From Heliocidaris tuberculata (Eukaryota > Echinodermata > Echinoidea > Camarodonta > Echinometridae): a DNA stretch of 64,000 nucleotides. Below the pieces are notes generated by a model that saw nothing but the letters and a program-made list of their open reading frames with translations, was not told where the DNA came from and searched no databases. Location of the stretch: assembly GCA_025618425.1 (NCBI GenBank), contig CM046842.1, forward strand, positions 33,059,885 through 33,123,884, read 5' to 3'. This document shows positions 32,072 to 43,226 of the stretch, one piece after another. The position numbers were made by a program, and so were the translations under genes. Each line of letters starts with the position of its first letter. Within the stretch, counting starts at the first letter, position 1.

Positions 32072-32826
32072 TCAGACATCTTCATGTAGTCCTTGGTCCC
32101 TAAATGGTAAATCGTAAAGTCAGTACTATGCTAATTGTTACTTCTGTTTTTGTTTTAGTGCATTTTAGCACACGTGTACATGGTTTATGCATTTCTGTTA
32201 TCTTTCTTTTTTGTGAATGTGCTTCTTTGATTTTTGTTGTTTTGACAGGGTACCTACATGTGACTATAATATGTAAACTGCAAATATTTTCTTTGTTGTT
32301 ATTCAATAAAGAATTTAGAAAGAAAAGTGGACATTATCTACGTGTACGTTTGATTTATGACAGGTGTAAATTTGGCAAAAATACATTGGGGTTTTGCACA
32401 ACCGTAAGTATAGGTTAAATCAGTGTCCTGTACCATAAAACTGATGGACCTAGAAATGCTATCAAGTTCTATACATATTAAAATTATTCTCTTCATGGAC
32501 ATGAGAAAGATAAGACTTGAAATTTCTGTTATGGACTTCGGTCATGTAATGCTATACATGTACATGTATGTATCCCCTTATAATGTTAATGACACTCATG
32601 AAATAGTTAATAAACCAAACACCTACATGTATTTGCTTAGTTCAAAGGTTCCACTTTGTATGAAGTACTTTTTATTAAATCTTAATTTTGATTGCTTGAT
32701 TTATCATTATTGACTTTACACAGATGATAATGTGCCATAATAGGCATCGCAGTACATACCACAGCTCATAAGCTACATGTACATTTGGCTCCTTTTATGA
32801 ATTGATTTTCCTTTGCAATTACTCAG
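32072..32826. other. AT-rich non-coding stretch before the exon-like segment
   Basis: The open frames here are uncharacteristic hydrophobic translations of AT-rich DNA. No gene recognised. Confidence 0.4.
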
Positions 32827-32919
32827 GAGAGGCGTTTGTACCTCTGCGATGCTGTACTCTGTTTTCTTGGTCGTTTCTCTTCTTTACATTTCGACATCAG
32901 AATACTTTTCTTAAAGATT
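32827..32919 (+). other. Exon-like segment E-a, paralogue of 38941-39039
   Basis: Flanked by TTACTCAG and GTGAGTATA. It is 93 nt, phase 0, open for 31 codons with DAVLCFLGRFSSL and FDIRILFLKI. It matches 38941-39039 in the AVLCF-G-SS and DIRILF parts. Intronic sequence 33310-33370 also matches 39128-39185, so a larger block was duplicated. I do not recognise the peptide. Confidence 0.4.
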
Positions 32920-32989
32920 GTGAGTATAAGAATTGATAAAAGTTTTGTTATTTTTCATCTTGATTACTTATGATATATTGAAGTGGGGT

Positions 32990-33269
32990 CCACCTGCTAT
33001 TCATAAGGACCGCTATTCATAGAAAACCGATATTCATTTAACACGCGTTGTGAATAGCGGTCCTTATGAATAATTATGAATAGTGGTCTTATGAACGGAA
33101 GTCCTTATGAATAGCGAGGTAATTTGTCTATGGCTTGCTCGCTATGTAGAAGGACCGCTATTCATACAAAACCGCTATTCATTTAGTCACGCATTAGGAA
33201 TAACAATCCTGTTATGAATAAGTGGTCCTTATGAATAACGGTCCTTATGACTAGCGAGGTTACCCCATC
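32990..33269. repeat. Dispersed repeat of GAATAGCGGTCCTTAT units, copy 2
   Basis: Same order of units as 3478-3672, ending GCGAGGTTACCCC, plus an extra left part. Confidence 0.65.
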
Positions 33270-33775
33270 GAAGTATTGTGTATGTTGAAGGATTGTGTAT
33301 GTTGAAGTATTGTGTGTGTCGAAGTATGTGGCTATAAGGCTGTAAGACAATTTCGCAAATATTAGTTGAAAGAAACATATTTGGACTTTTTGAAAAGTGA
33401 CTCATTCTAGTCAAATTCAGAATTGTTGACAATGTCTTCAATATGTACATAATATTATTTTAGGTGTCTTTGTTTTGACAGTGAGAATGAAAAAAATGTG
33501 GGTTTGAAAGAAAGAAATTGGACCTTTTTAAAGTTGATTTATATAATTACAATACTACATGTATTGTATCATAACATTAAGAATGACTGAGGAAATTGAG
33601 AGTAGAAAAAGGAAAGAAAGATTTGATTGAGAGGAAGCGAAATGTGGATGTCGCTCTGGTGGAAAAGATTATACGAAAGAGAGAGAGAGAGAGGGGGGGA
33701 GGGGGGAGTGTGTGCTTGTGCGTGTTCGTGTGTGATTGTGTTCATGTGCTTACGCCTATGTGTGAGGTACACTGT
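33270..33775. other. Non-coding spacer with a short (AG)n run
   Basis: Contains (GA)n near 33678-33694. No gene. Confidence 0.4.
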
Positions 33776-34252
33776 CGCTTGGTCTACCACCGCTTGGTCT
33801 AATTATCAGTTCGTCGAACTCCACGTGGTCTAACTTCATTTTTTCTAGAACCAGTTTGTCTACTTACCATTTCGTCTAATTTCCATTTGGCCTAATAACC
33901 AATTCGTCTAATACCCAGTTTGGCTAACCCCATTTAGTCTAAAACCCATTTAGGCTAATTTTCACTTCGTCTCATTTTGTCTACAAGCCACATAGTCTAA
34001 TATCCATTTGGGCTACACCTACTTTGGCTAATCCCATATGGTCTACCTATCATTTGGTCCAATTCCATTTAGTCTAATAACCAGTTGGGCTATTTATCAT
34101 TTAATCTAACTGTCATATGGTCTAATGACCATTTGGTCTAATATCCAATTCGTCTAATAACCAGTTAGGCTACTTATCATTTGGTCTAATTTTCCTATAG
34201 TCTAATGACCATTTGGTCTAATTACTGTTTATTCTTCTGGCCATTTAGTAGC
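33776..34252 (+). repeat. TU-like minisatellite, family C (TTTGGTCTAATNACCA), left array
   Basis: About 25-30 degenerate units of 15-16 bp centred on TTGGTCTAAT or TTCGTCTAAT. The inverse orientation (ATTAGACCAA) is found at 36121-36310, so the two arrays could be the arms of one ~2.5 kb foldback element or two separate remnants. Confidence 0.72.
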
Positions 34253-35289
34253 AAGTTGAGAAAGGAAAGGGAAATAAAACTTTTAAAAGATGAAACTTCA
34301 AAGATGTCATCTACGTAATTGTGCATTAAAAGAGTTATTCACCTTGCTGCTGCTTATATCAAGATCAGTCAATATCCCTACATTTAAATATCAATTATTT
34401 AATTTATTAAAATCAATTATTTAGTATTATTTTTTAGTAATTAAAACATTCATAGGTCTCCTCTTCCTTTCATGACTTAAGTAGAAGAACCTGATTTTGT
34501 ATTGCACTTCAAATTATGTTTGTTGGGTTGATAATCTGTTATTCATGTTTCTTATTTGATATCCGATGTACAATGTTTGTGCAAGTAGTCATTAAAATAG
34601 GGGCGGTGCCAGGGTATTTCATAGGAAGAGCAAGACGACCCACAGACTTGGGGTTTCAACGAACTGGGTATCTTTTTTTGGGGGGGGGGGGGGGGGAACA
34701 TGGGGAAGGGGGAACTTAATTATGAAGGGTGAAGACAAGAATGGAAAATGGCGTTTTACGTTGCTGTACCCCTACATTGTATTTAACACACATTAAATTT
34801 TAAGGATATATTTTCTAATTTTTGCATAATATGCAGTTCTGCTCTACTCCTAACTTGCAAGCGAGCGACCAAAACACTATGTTCTTGTTGAAGGTCATGC
34901 ATGGTGATTGCATTATACAGTGATTTCATGACGAAGATGCCGCAAAAGCGTTTAATTTCAAGCACAATCTCTCAATAAAAGAGATAAAGAGGACTTTATG
35001 TTACTGCCATGAGTTACAATAAGTGAGTGCGAGCGAGCGTAGCGAGCAAGCTTCGGGCGGGGGATATCTTAATTGCTGCAATATTATCAAACTTTTTGGC
35101 ACTGTGTCCCCAGCTCTCGCTAAGTTCCTGCTCAACTTTTAGGAGTCGCACTGTTGTCATATCAAGAACTAAATATTCTGCCGTTAAGCTTCTCTGATTC
35201 TTTTGAGCTAGGCAAACTGCTATTTTCAGGGGCGGCGCTACATGGGGGCAGGGGGCGGTTGCCCTCTATGATTTTTAAAGTGACCAAAA

Positions 35290-35345
<56 letters not shown>

Positions 35346-35837
35346 CGATTAAAAGAAGGAGAAAAGGAAGGAGAAGAAGAAGAAAGAAGATGAAAGAAGA
35401 GTATGCAACTATTATTATTATTATTACTATTATTATTAATATCATTATTATCATCATCATTATTAATATCATTATTATTATTTGTTCATCTAAAACATAA
35501 ATGAACTAGCTCGTTGGCAAGGGGGCACAATGCCCCCCCCCTTGACCTTTCCAAGCACCCAAAAAGTGTCTCCTGCTACCCACAAAAATGCCGCTTTTTA
35601 TACTTGTTCACTGCCTTCTTATTCTTCTTTTAAGGCAGTGGCGTATCTAGGTATTATGACGCCCTGGACAAACAGTGAATTTGCGCCCCCCCCCCCCCCC
35701 CTCCCCGAGTCAAATTATGTTATGCGAGGAAGCGAAGCGACTGAGCAGCATTTTTTTTTTTTGGTTATTATTTATTTTTTTACCCTTCCACAGGGTTCCT
35801 TTATTCATCATCAACATAAATTTTGTTACAAAAGATC

Positions 35838-35884
<47 letters not shown>

Positions 35885-36086
35885 TTAAGGTACATTTTAC
35901 AGATTACAGAAAAGTAAATATTTAGAGTCTAGCAAAAATACAAATCATAAACAAGCCCGGTATACAAATTACAAGACATATTACAGATATATCAGTATTT
36001 TTTTTTTGTTTTTGTTTTTGACCTCAGCTCAGGATAGAGTCGAGTCAGGACAGCAAGTCAGCAACCCCCCCCCCCCGGGCCCCCTA
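34253..36086. other. Region between the family C arrays; simple repeats, no gene
   Basis: Contains a poly-G run at 34680-34697, GAGCGAGCGTAGCGAGC at 35030, (GA)n at 35294-35338, AT-rich (ATT) triplets near 35411-35480, a poly-C run near 35687 and (TA)n at 35841-35881. MITE edges of the GGCGGCGCTAC and GGCGTATCTAGG type occur near 35231 and 35640. Confidence 0.6.
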
Positions 36087-36607
36087 GGCCCTTTCAAAAA
36101 AAAAGTGACAACAAAATAAAGTAGACGAAATGGTAATTAGACCAAATGGTAATTAGACCAAGTGATAATTAGCCCAAGTGGTCATTAGACCTTCTGGTTA
36201 TTAGACCAAGTGCAAATTAGACCAAATGAAGGGTGGACCAAAAGGTTTAGCCCGAATGAAGGTAGCCCATCTGGAAATTAGACCAAGTGGTTTTAGCCCA
36301 AGCGTGCATAAACCATGTGTGAGTGTGAAATATCCACCCACTTTCTAATTTCTTGGAGCAATATAATAGTCATCTCGTCCTACACAACTATCCCAATAGA
36401 CCGACAGTTTCAGTATCGTCGGACTTCTAAATACTTATCTCAAGGTTCACAGACCGACAGCTTACGAGGCCAACAACGTCGGTCTACTGATCATACAGAA
36501 AAGTTGTCAGAATGCCCGCGATACCGAAATATCGGTCCGTGGGCCGTCGGTCTACTATGATGTCTCGACCACGTCTGTCGTATACCGTGTGACACCAATG
36601 CCCACTA

Positions 36608-36688
<81 letters not shown>

Positions 36689-36754
36689 AATTACCATTTG
36701 GTCTAATTACCATTTCGTCTACTTTATTTTGTTGTCACTTTTTTTTTGAAAGGG

Positions 36755-36756
<2 letters not shown>
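36087..36756. mobile_element. 670 bp element with perfect 71 bp inverted ends, TA-flanked
   Basis: Positions 36087-36157 and 36686-36756 are exact inverse copies by eye, including a run of nine A. The end is GGCCCTTTCAAAAAAAAAG, and the arms include GTAGACGAAATGGTAATTAG units of family C. TA precedes and follows. The interior has family C units (36158-36310), GACCGACAG words in both orientations and a (TA)n block at 36609-36685. Confidence 0.78.
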
Positions 36757-36797
<41 letters not shown>

Positions 36798-37021
36798 AAA
36801 CAAAACAAAACAAAGCAAAACAAAAAAACGTGAGATGCAGTGGCGTAACTGGACCTTGGCGTCATGAGCGGAAACTGCTTGGATTAGAGGGAGATTCGTT
36901 TTTTTTTCTTCTCGCAAGCCCTCCAAAAGTCGCTCAGTGGGGGAAGGGGGGGGGGGGTGAAATTTTGTTCTTCGCAAGCCCTCCAAGAACCCCCTCCCCC
37001 AGTTTTCCAAAAGTCGCTCAT

Positions 37022-37059
<38 letters not shown>

Positions 37060-37454
37060 GTGGTGTTGAGAATTTTTTTTTTTCGCCAGCATTGAGAAAA
37101 TGGGATTGAGGGGGAAAGTGGAAAACCGAGGAGAAAAGAAGGGGAAAAGGGAAAGGAAACTTGATTATACTGATTCATCATCGTCATCATTATCGAAAAC
37201 GATATCATCATTATCATCGTCACACCAACCTTAACGAATAAACAGTAACAGAAGTTCAACAGGTCCCCTTTTTATTTACTTAAATTCAAAATTGGGTACT
37301 TGAGCCATAATCATATATATTTTTATAGCAATGGTTACGTGCCAATATAAGTATTGTAGTTTAATTGTGCCACAAATCTTGATATCTCTATTACCTTCTC
37401 GTTATATTCATGTCATTGACATAAATACCTGATTTCTATGTTAACTGTCTTATA
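36757..37454. repeat. (TA)n, AAAC repeats and long poly-G runs
   Basis: (TA)n at 36757-36792, AAAAC repeats to 36825, a GGCGTAACTGG-type MITE edge at 36841, and an uninterrupted run of 37 G at 37022-37058. No gene. Confidence 0.7.
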
Positions 37455-38566
37455 TCTTGGAGTGAACTTAGGTACGTTGATTTTCTGCACGTCGAAAATG
37501 TTCGAAATGAAGTATTATGGTACAATAGCAATATAACACTTGGTAGTAAAACCTTATTTTTTAAAGAATGGTTTTCAAAAGGATTTTTAAAGATTAATGA
37601 TATTGTAGAAAATGGACATTTCAAATCACGAGATTATATTTGTAATGTGCTTGGTTCGAACTCTTTGTTGGTTGACTTCATGTATGCGAAGCTCAAGAAG
37701 GCAATCCCTAAAGTCTGGATCAAACGAATCCATGAAGTCAATCGGCATGATAACGATACAGGTATTATGCACAATTATGAAAATGAGCTTTATGAAATCA
37801 AAACAGGTGATGCCATTAGATTGTCAACAATGAAATCAAAACATTTTTATAGTTTACTGTGTGAGTTCAAAAAAGTGACCCAATTGTATCAAGACATTGG
37901 GAAGAACATTTTAACCTTCCTATCGATTTTGATTGGAAAAATATATTAAAATTTAAATTTAAAACAATGAAAAACAATAAAGTGAAGCAATTCAGTTTTA
38001 AAGCACTTCATCGTATCTTACCTTTCAGATATAATTTATGTAAATGGAAAATTGTAAATGAAAATTTATGTACTTTTTGCAAAACAACTGAAACGTTTGT
38101 TCATGTTTTGTTAGAATGCCCCAAGGTAATATTATTCTAGAAACGTATTGTTGCATTTATTCGTTATGAATTCAAACAGACACTTATATTGAATGAAAAA
38201 CACTTGATTGTTGGTATAGATTCTAAATGTTTAAATGCTAAAGATATAAATATAGTCATTACATAATTATGCACAATATGCAATATATAAAATGTATATG
38301 TTGAACTACTTTCAGGGGAAAGCTTATAATAGCTTCACAATATGGCATACTTTTAAAAACGAATTACATCTAGATAACATTACAGATGATATATCAAATG
38401 CTATTCAACAATTTGTTCCGTGATTTTAACCGATTGTTAATTTTTTTTCTTCCTTTGGAGATTTCTCGTTGAGAAGTGAATGTATATTTATATGTATTTT
38501 AATAATGTATTGTTGATTGTATCAAATAAATGACCCCTGAAGAGGTAAAAAAAAAAAAAAAAAAAT
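37455..38566 (+). pseudogene. L1/Tx1-like LINE, 3' end with poly-A tail
   Basis: Frames read TLFFKEWFSKGFLKINDIV, then AKLKKAIPKVWIKRI, then FSFKALHRILPFRY and CTFCKTTETFVHVLLECPKV. This is the zinc-knuckle-like C-x2-C-x-H-x-C C-terminus seen in L1/Tx1 ORF2. After the stop there is an AAATAAATGACCCC 3' UTR and a run of about 19 A at 38548-38566. It is 5'-truncated with frame breaks around 37950 and 38140. Confidence 0.8.
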
Positions 38567-38940
38567 TCATGTCATTGACGTGTACTTTGACCTTACACCT
38601 ACTCTCTCATTCTTTATCTCTCCCCTCCCCTTACTCCCCGTCTCACCCCTCTCTTTCTCTTTCTCTCATTCTCTCTCCCTCTCTTTCACTCATTTTTTCT
38701 CTTAATCTCAGTCCTTCCATTTTTCTCTTCGTCTCTCTCCCCTTTTTCTTTTTTTGCCTCTCCCCTCTCACTCCCCCTCTTCCCCACCCCTCCCCCTCTC
38801 TCTCCCGAGCTATCGGAAGAAAAATAATCTCTTCATGAAATGAAGCAAATATATGCGGAGACTAACTTTTTATGTTGACATAATTATCTAAAGTCTCTAT
38901 ATAACTGTTTTTCTCAATTATGCCTTTCACTTGCTAACAG
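38567..38940. repeat. Pyrimidine-rich (CT) tract and intron-like flank
   Basis: CT-rich from about 38595 to 38810. It ends in TTGCTAACAG, an acceptor-like site for the following exon-like segment. Confidence 0.6.
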
Positions 38941-39039
38941 GGTAACGGATCTATTTATGAAGCTGTGCTTTGTTTTCCTGGTCGTATCTCTTCATTTCCC
39001 GCCACTACGTTTGACATCAGAATACTTTTCTTTAAGACA
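38941..39039 (+). other. Exon-like segment E-b
   Basis: Flanked by TTGCTAACAG and GTGAGTATG. 99 nt, phase 0, open for 33 codons (GNGSIYEAVLCFPGRISSF, then TFDIRILFFKT). It is phase-compatible with GXYLT exon 8 upstream and with 40381-40440 downstream. The peptide is not part of the GXYLT family as I know it. Confidence 0.45.
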
Positions 39040-39199
39040 GTGAGTATGAAAGTTGATCATACGTGTTATTATTATTTTACACTGATTGATAAAGTTCTTT
39101 CATCATAAATTACCATTGACAATGTATTTCGTGATGTTGGAGTATGTGACTGTAAGACTGCTACTACAAACGGGGAAATAATTGATGAGGGGTACCTCG

Positions 39200-39985
39200 T
39201 GAAAATACATGTATTTGAACCCAGGCCCGAATATCAAATTTTCAATGTCAAAATGTTTGCGAGCGAGCGAAGAGAGCGAGCAAATTTTTAACAAACTTTT
39301 CGTAGAGAAAATGTACAGAAGATACATACAAAAGTTACATAGTTATCTCGGAACCTCGCTGCCCAAATATGTGGATATTCTTTCTCCTCGCTGCCCGAAT
39401 ATGAAGTGGTGGTTGCCCGAATATCGGAGCTTTGAAAATCCTCGGGGGAGGGGGGCTGCAACCCATTGCCAAAGGGGGACGCCTTTTGCCCCAATATCAA
39501 CTTTTCATTTTCTAAATTTTTGCGAGCGATCGAGCGTAGAGAAAATGTACATGCAGAAGTTACATAATTATCTTGAAACCTCGCTGCTCAAATATGTGGA
39601 TATTCTGGCAACCTCACTTTGCTGCCCGAATATGAAGTGGTGGTTGCCCGAATATCGGAACTTTGCTGAAGGGAGAAGCCTTTTTCCCGAATATCAACTT
39701 TTCAGTTTCTTAATTTTTGCGAGCGAGCGAAGCGAGCAAGCAATTTTTGTAAGTTTTCGTAGTGAAAATGTACAGAAGTTACATTCAGAAGTTACATTAT
39801 TATCTGGGAATCTCGCACCTCATTTTGCTGCCCGAATATGAAGTGGTGGTTGCCCGAATATCGGAACTTTGAAAATCCTCGGGGGGGGGGGGGGGGGGGG
39901 GGGCTGCAGCCTATTCCCGAAGGGGGACGCCTTTTGCCCAAATATTAACTTTCCAGCGAAGCGAGCGAGCAAAATATTGTCACAT
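39200..39985. repeat. Tandem block repeat with CCCGAATATCGGAACTTTG and GAGCGAAGCGAGC words
   Basis: Three blocks of roughly 200-280 bp share GAAGTGGTGGTTGCCCGAAT, a GCGAGCGAGCGAAG word and AGAAAATGTACA. A poly-G run is at 39881-39903. Long frames across it are not coding. Confidence 0.72.
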
Positions 39986-40279
39986 TTGTCCTTCTTTTCT
40001 TTCTTCCCCTTTTCCTTTCCTTCTTTATCACTTTCTTGAGGATATTATTTTTGAAGATTTGCGATTGGATGAACAAGTTTCGTGGCATGTATACTGTTTT
40101 TCGGTTTATGTGATAATGCGTTTCATAATAATGGGGAAAAAAGCAAAGTCACTTCGATGTTCGTTTTCTTCCAATAAGCTGGTGATAAGCCTACGATCAG
40201 CCTATGATCATGACATTTATCACCCTCCCACCTTCTCTCTTCTTTTCTCTTCTCTTTTCTTCTCCCTCCCCCCCCCCCC

Positions 40280-40322
<43 letters not shown>

Positions 40323-40380
40323 GTTCTCTTCTCTTTTCTTCTCCCTCTCCATCTTTCTCTTTTTTTCTTTCATTTTTTAG
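39986..40380. other. Intron-like spacer with (CT)n
   Basis: Contains a poly-C run at about 40267-40281, (CT)n at 40284-40321 and a strong pyrimidine tract ending CATTTTTTAG, an acceptor-like site. Confidence 0.6.
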
Positions 40381-40440
40381 GCTGAAAAGTGGTACGGTCA
40401 ATACCGTACCATCCGTAGCGGCTCCGACGGGCCTGTTTGA
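40381..40440 (+). other. Exon-like terminal segment E-c
   Basis: After CATTTTTTAG, 19 codons read AEKWYGQYRTIRSGSDGPV and then TGA. It is in phase with 38941-39039. Base composition differs from its AT-rich surroundings, which supports a coding origin. The gene it belongs to is not identified. Confidence 0.45.
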
Positions 40441-40721
40441 ACCTGAATGAATGTTACATTATTTTACACAAGTTTAGAAAATCGCCTTACCGCAGAAAGG
40501 CTATTACTGCCATTGTTAATACAGAGATTTATATTGTCCATATCTAGAAAATGAAAATGAAGGGTGTCTTTTTACTGACAATGAATGAAATGAAAGAAAA
40601 GGAGACGTTTGGAAGAATCTGAAAAAGAGAGGAAAATTTCAAGTAGAATTTGAACCCGCTCAAAAAGAAAATGTCAAAATGCCCACAAGATGGTCAGTCT
40701 AATGGGCTGTCGGTTCTGACG

Positions 40722-41044
40722 AATAGACCAGTTCGTAGTTAGCACATGTCCCAAATGACCCCAAATATCCACAGATATTTTAAACCCGGAGAGGTCCATT
40801 TTTGTGCACTTTAGAATAATCACTCTCGAAGTGATAGAGGTGCCTCATGAATAGCTTTTGTTTCGCCTTTGAAAAGAATACTTCCACCTGGGTATCATGG
40901 AATGCACCGTTGGTGCATAATTGAATAATGATTACATGACATGCATGAGCATATATCAAGTATTTGTGTCAGTGGGTTTCAGAATTTGTCACAGATGACC
41001 CCTCTCTGCTCATGCTCAGATTGTAACTACGAACTGGCTTATTA
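40722..41044. mobile_element. MITE family M2-related, copy 3
   Basis: Ends AATAGACCAGTTCGTAGTTA and TAACTACGAACTGGCTTATT are an inverted pair matching the ends at 27941-28175, but the interior differs. It contains AATCACTCTCGAAGTGAT. Confidence 0.68.
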
Positions 41045-41141
41045 TTTGAGGGTTCACCTGAACGACATCTGTCTCGCTATGGGATTTAGCCTAATGCTGT
41101 AACAAGCATGATGCATCCTTATGGCAAGGTTGTACTATTAA

Positions 41142-41220
41142 CCCATTGCCTACTGGAACCAAGAGGTCCCTGTATTAAGCCTATGGGAATGAGAGAAATC
41201 AGTAGTCAACATGTTAATGA
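41142..41220. repeat. Short dispersed repeat (ACCCATTGCCTAC...CCTATGGGAATGA), copy 1
   Basis: A similar sequence lies at 63001-63079, and a weaker one at 15806-15850. Function unknown. Confidence 0.5.
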
Positions 41221-41406
41221 TCATGAATGTGGAGAAAAAAATGGAAAGGGTTGAATTTGTTTGAACCCAAAGTTAATTTTGTTTTTGTGTGCAATGCGGT
41301 AAGTACGTACGTTGTATAAATGTCGATGTATCTTGTTTGTGGTTAGTTTTGCGATCATGTCGAGTAATGTCAGATCAGTATTCCCATACACATACACCCA
41401 CACACA

Positions 41407-41410
<4 letters not shown>

Positions 41411-41475
<65 letters not shown>
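41411..41475. repeat. (TA)n microsatellite
   Basis: About 32 TA units following a CACACACGCA stretch. Confidence 0.95.
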
Positions 41476-41480
<5 letters not shown>

Positions 41481-41499
41481 ATACATATAGTGTAGGGTG

Positions 41500-41730
41500 C
41501 ACTCTAAAAAATCCCGGGTCAGATTTGACCCGGAAATCAGTCCGTTGGGGCCACACTCCGTTCCGGGTCAAAAATGACCCGGAATAAGGTCCGATGTGAC
41601 CATTTCTGGGTCAGATCTGGTCCTTTCTGTGTTACATCGGACCTAATTCCGGGTCATTTTTGACCCGGAATGGAGTGTGGCCCCAACGGACTGATTTCCG
41701 GGTCAATCTGACCCGGGATTTTTAAGAGTG
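41500..41730. mobile_element. 231 bp palindromic hAT-like MITE
   Basis: Arms of about 100 bp begin CACTCTAAAAAATCCCGGGT and end with the inverse. Internal words CCGGGTCAAAAATGACCCGG are themselves palindromic. The flanks GTAGGGTG (41492-41499) and TGAGGGTG (41731-41738) are an imperfect 8 bp duplication, as expected for hAT. Confidence 0.82.
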
Positions 41731-41738
41731 TGAGGGTG

Positions 41739-42244
41739 AGTAAACATGTATATGGTTTTTCTCTTTACATGTCCAAGATACAACTTTAGCATCATGCTTT
41801 GCAGTTTTGTAGTGTGATTTTAATATTCAGCGAGCGAGCAAACAATATTCAAAATTTTTGAGGTCGCAATTACAATGTAATATAAAAACGGGGAAGCACA
41901 ATTCTGATGGGGTATCATTTGCAAAATTTCACAATGAAAATCTATTAAATAAACTATACTTTAATACGAGCGAGCGTAGCTAGCGAGCGGGCATTTAGGA
42001 ATATTGGCTCTAAGTCACTTTGGATTAGTTGCACATGTTATGGAAAAGGGAAACGTTGTACTTATCATGGGGAAAAGGACACTTCAATTATTAGAAAAAT
42101 AAATGAATGTCTAAAAAAGGTAGAAAAGGCAGTTCATCAGAGGTGAAAAGGGGCACTAATCACACCTGAAAAGAGGCATTTATAAGAACGGGAAAATATT
42201 CTTATATAAAGTAGAAAAATCAAATCAGTGTCTATATGGATGTA
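41739..42244. other. Non-coding spacer with GAGCGAGC words
   Basis: GCGAGCGAGC occurs near 41829 and GAGCGAGCGTAGC near 41968. No gene. Confidence 0.45.
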
Positions 42245-42571
42245 TGACATTTGCTCCGGCTACAGTTGCTCCGGCGACAAATGCTCCTAAAAATACGACA
42301 ATTGCTCTGCGACAATTTGCTCCGCGACATATGCTCCAGACTGCGATAATTGCTCCGACGGCAATTGCTCCTTCGATAATTGCTCCGACGACATTTGCTC
42401 CTGTGATTATTGCTCCTGCGACAATTGCTCCTGCGACAAATGCTCCGTCGAAATTTGCTCCGATTGAGTGACAATTGCTCCGCGACAATTGCTCCGTCGA
42501 TAAAAATGAATATAAGTGACAATTGTTCCTGCGACATTTGCTCCGTCGACATTTGTTCCGATCGAGCGACA
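42245..42571 (+). repeat. TU-like minisatellite, family A, left arm part 1
   Basis: About 20 units of 15 bp, consensus GACAATTGCTCCGTC, with a GATAAAAATGAATATA spacer word at about 42497. A frame runs through because the period is a multiple of three. The array continues beyond the LINE at 46370. Inverse units are at 50350-50765. Confidence 0.85.
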
Positions 42572-42606
42572 ATTGAATAATCAACACTGACTCCAATGCA
42601 TCTGAA

Positions 42607-43226
42607 ATGGACTGTACTGGTGAAAATGTTCATATAATTTCAGATAGTAACATAAGTCACCCAAATATCGATAATTCCCCCCTTAAGAGTGATGGTGTGG
42701 TAACTGAACATAATAACCCTCTGGCGGAATATTGCACTGGTAGTCCCTCTTTAGCAAACTCTATCTTGTCTACAAATTCATCTAAACAAGATGACTTAAA
42801 ATCAATAGTTACAACAATTTCTGAGGAAAAGATCAGTTTTTCTGACATTACTTCTAAATTTTCCAGATCTTCCACTAAATCTGGAATAAGCATTGCACAC
42901 CTCAATGTCAGAACTCTGTATCCAAACCTAGATCAAGTGAAAGTCCTAATAAATGAATATAATTTCGATGTTTTGGGACTAAATGAGCATCGTTTATGTG
43001 ATACGATTGATGACAAACAAATAAGTATTAATGATTATGTGGTATACAGGAAAGATAGAAATAGACAGGGTGGTGGCGTACTTGTATATATAAATGAAAA
43101 ACGCCTCAAACATGTATTAAGACCTGATTTAATGTCAGAAGACACTGAAATGATAGCTGTTGAAGTGAGGCAACCTAGTCTGCTGCAGTAATTATACTGG
43201 CTTGGTACCGACCACCTGGCTCTAGT
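42607..43226 (+). pseudogene. LINE ORF2, endonuclease N-terminal part
   Basis: The frame begins with an unremarkable leader, then the endonuclease start ISIAHLNVRTLYPNLDQ, VLGLNEHRL, YVVYRKDR and GGGVLVYI. A frameshift near 43170-43226 moves the rest of the endonuclease (WYRPPGSSM onward) to another frame. Confidence 0.8.

Noticed and set aside
39209..39841. 210-residue open frame on the + strand
   Set aside because: It spans three blocks of a local tandem repeat, has no start context or domain, and the repeats change frame.
42225..42633. Repeated [13 protein letters not shown] proteins on the minus strand
   Set aside because: The 15 bp repeat period is a multiple of three, so all frames stay open; the same happens at 46346 and 50514. 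No codon conservation between arrays.
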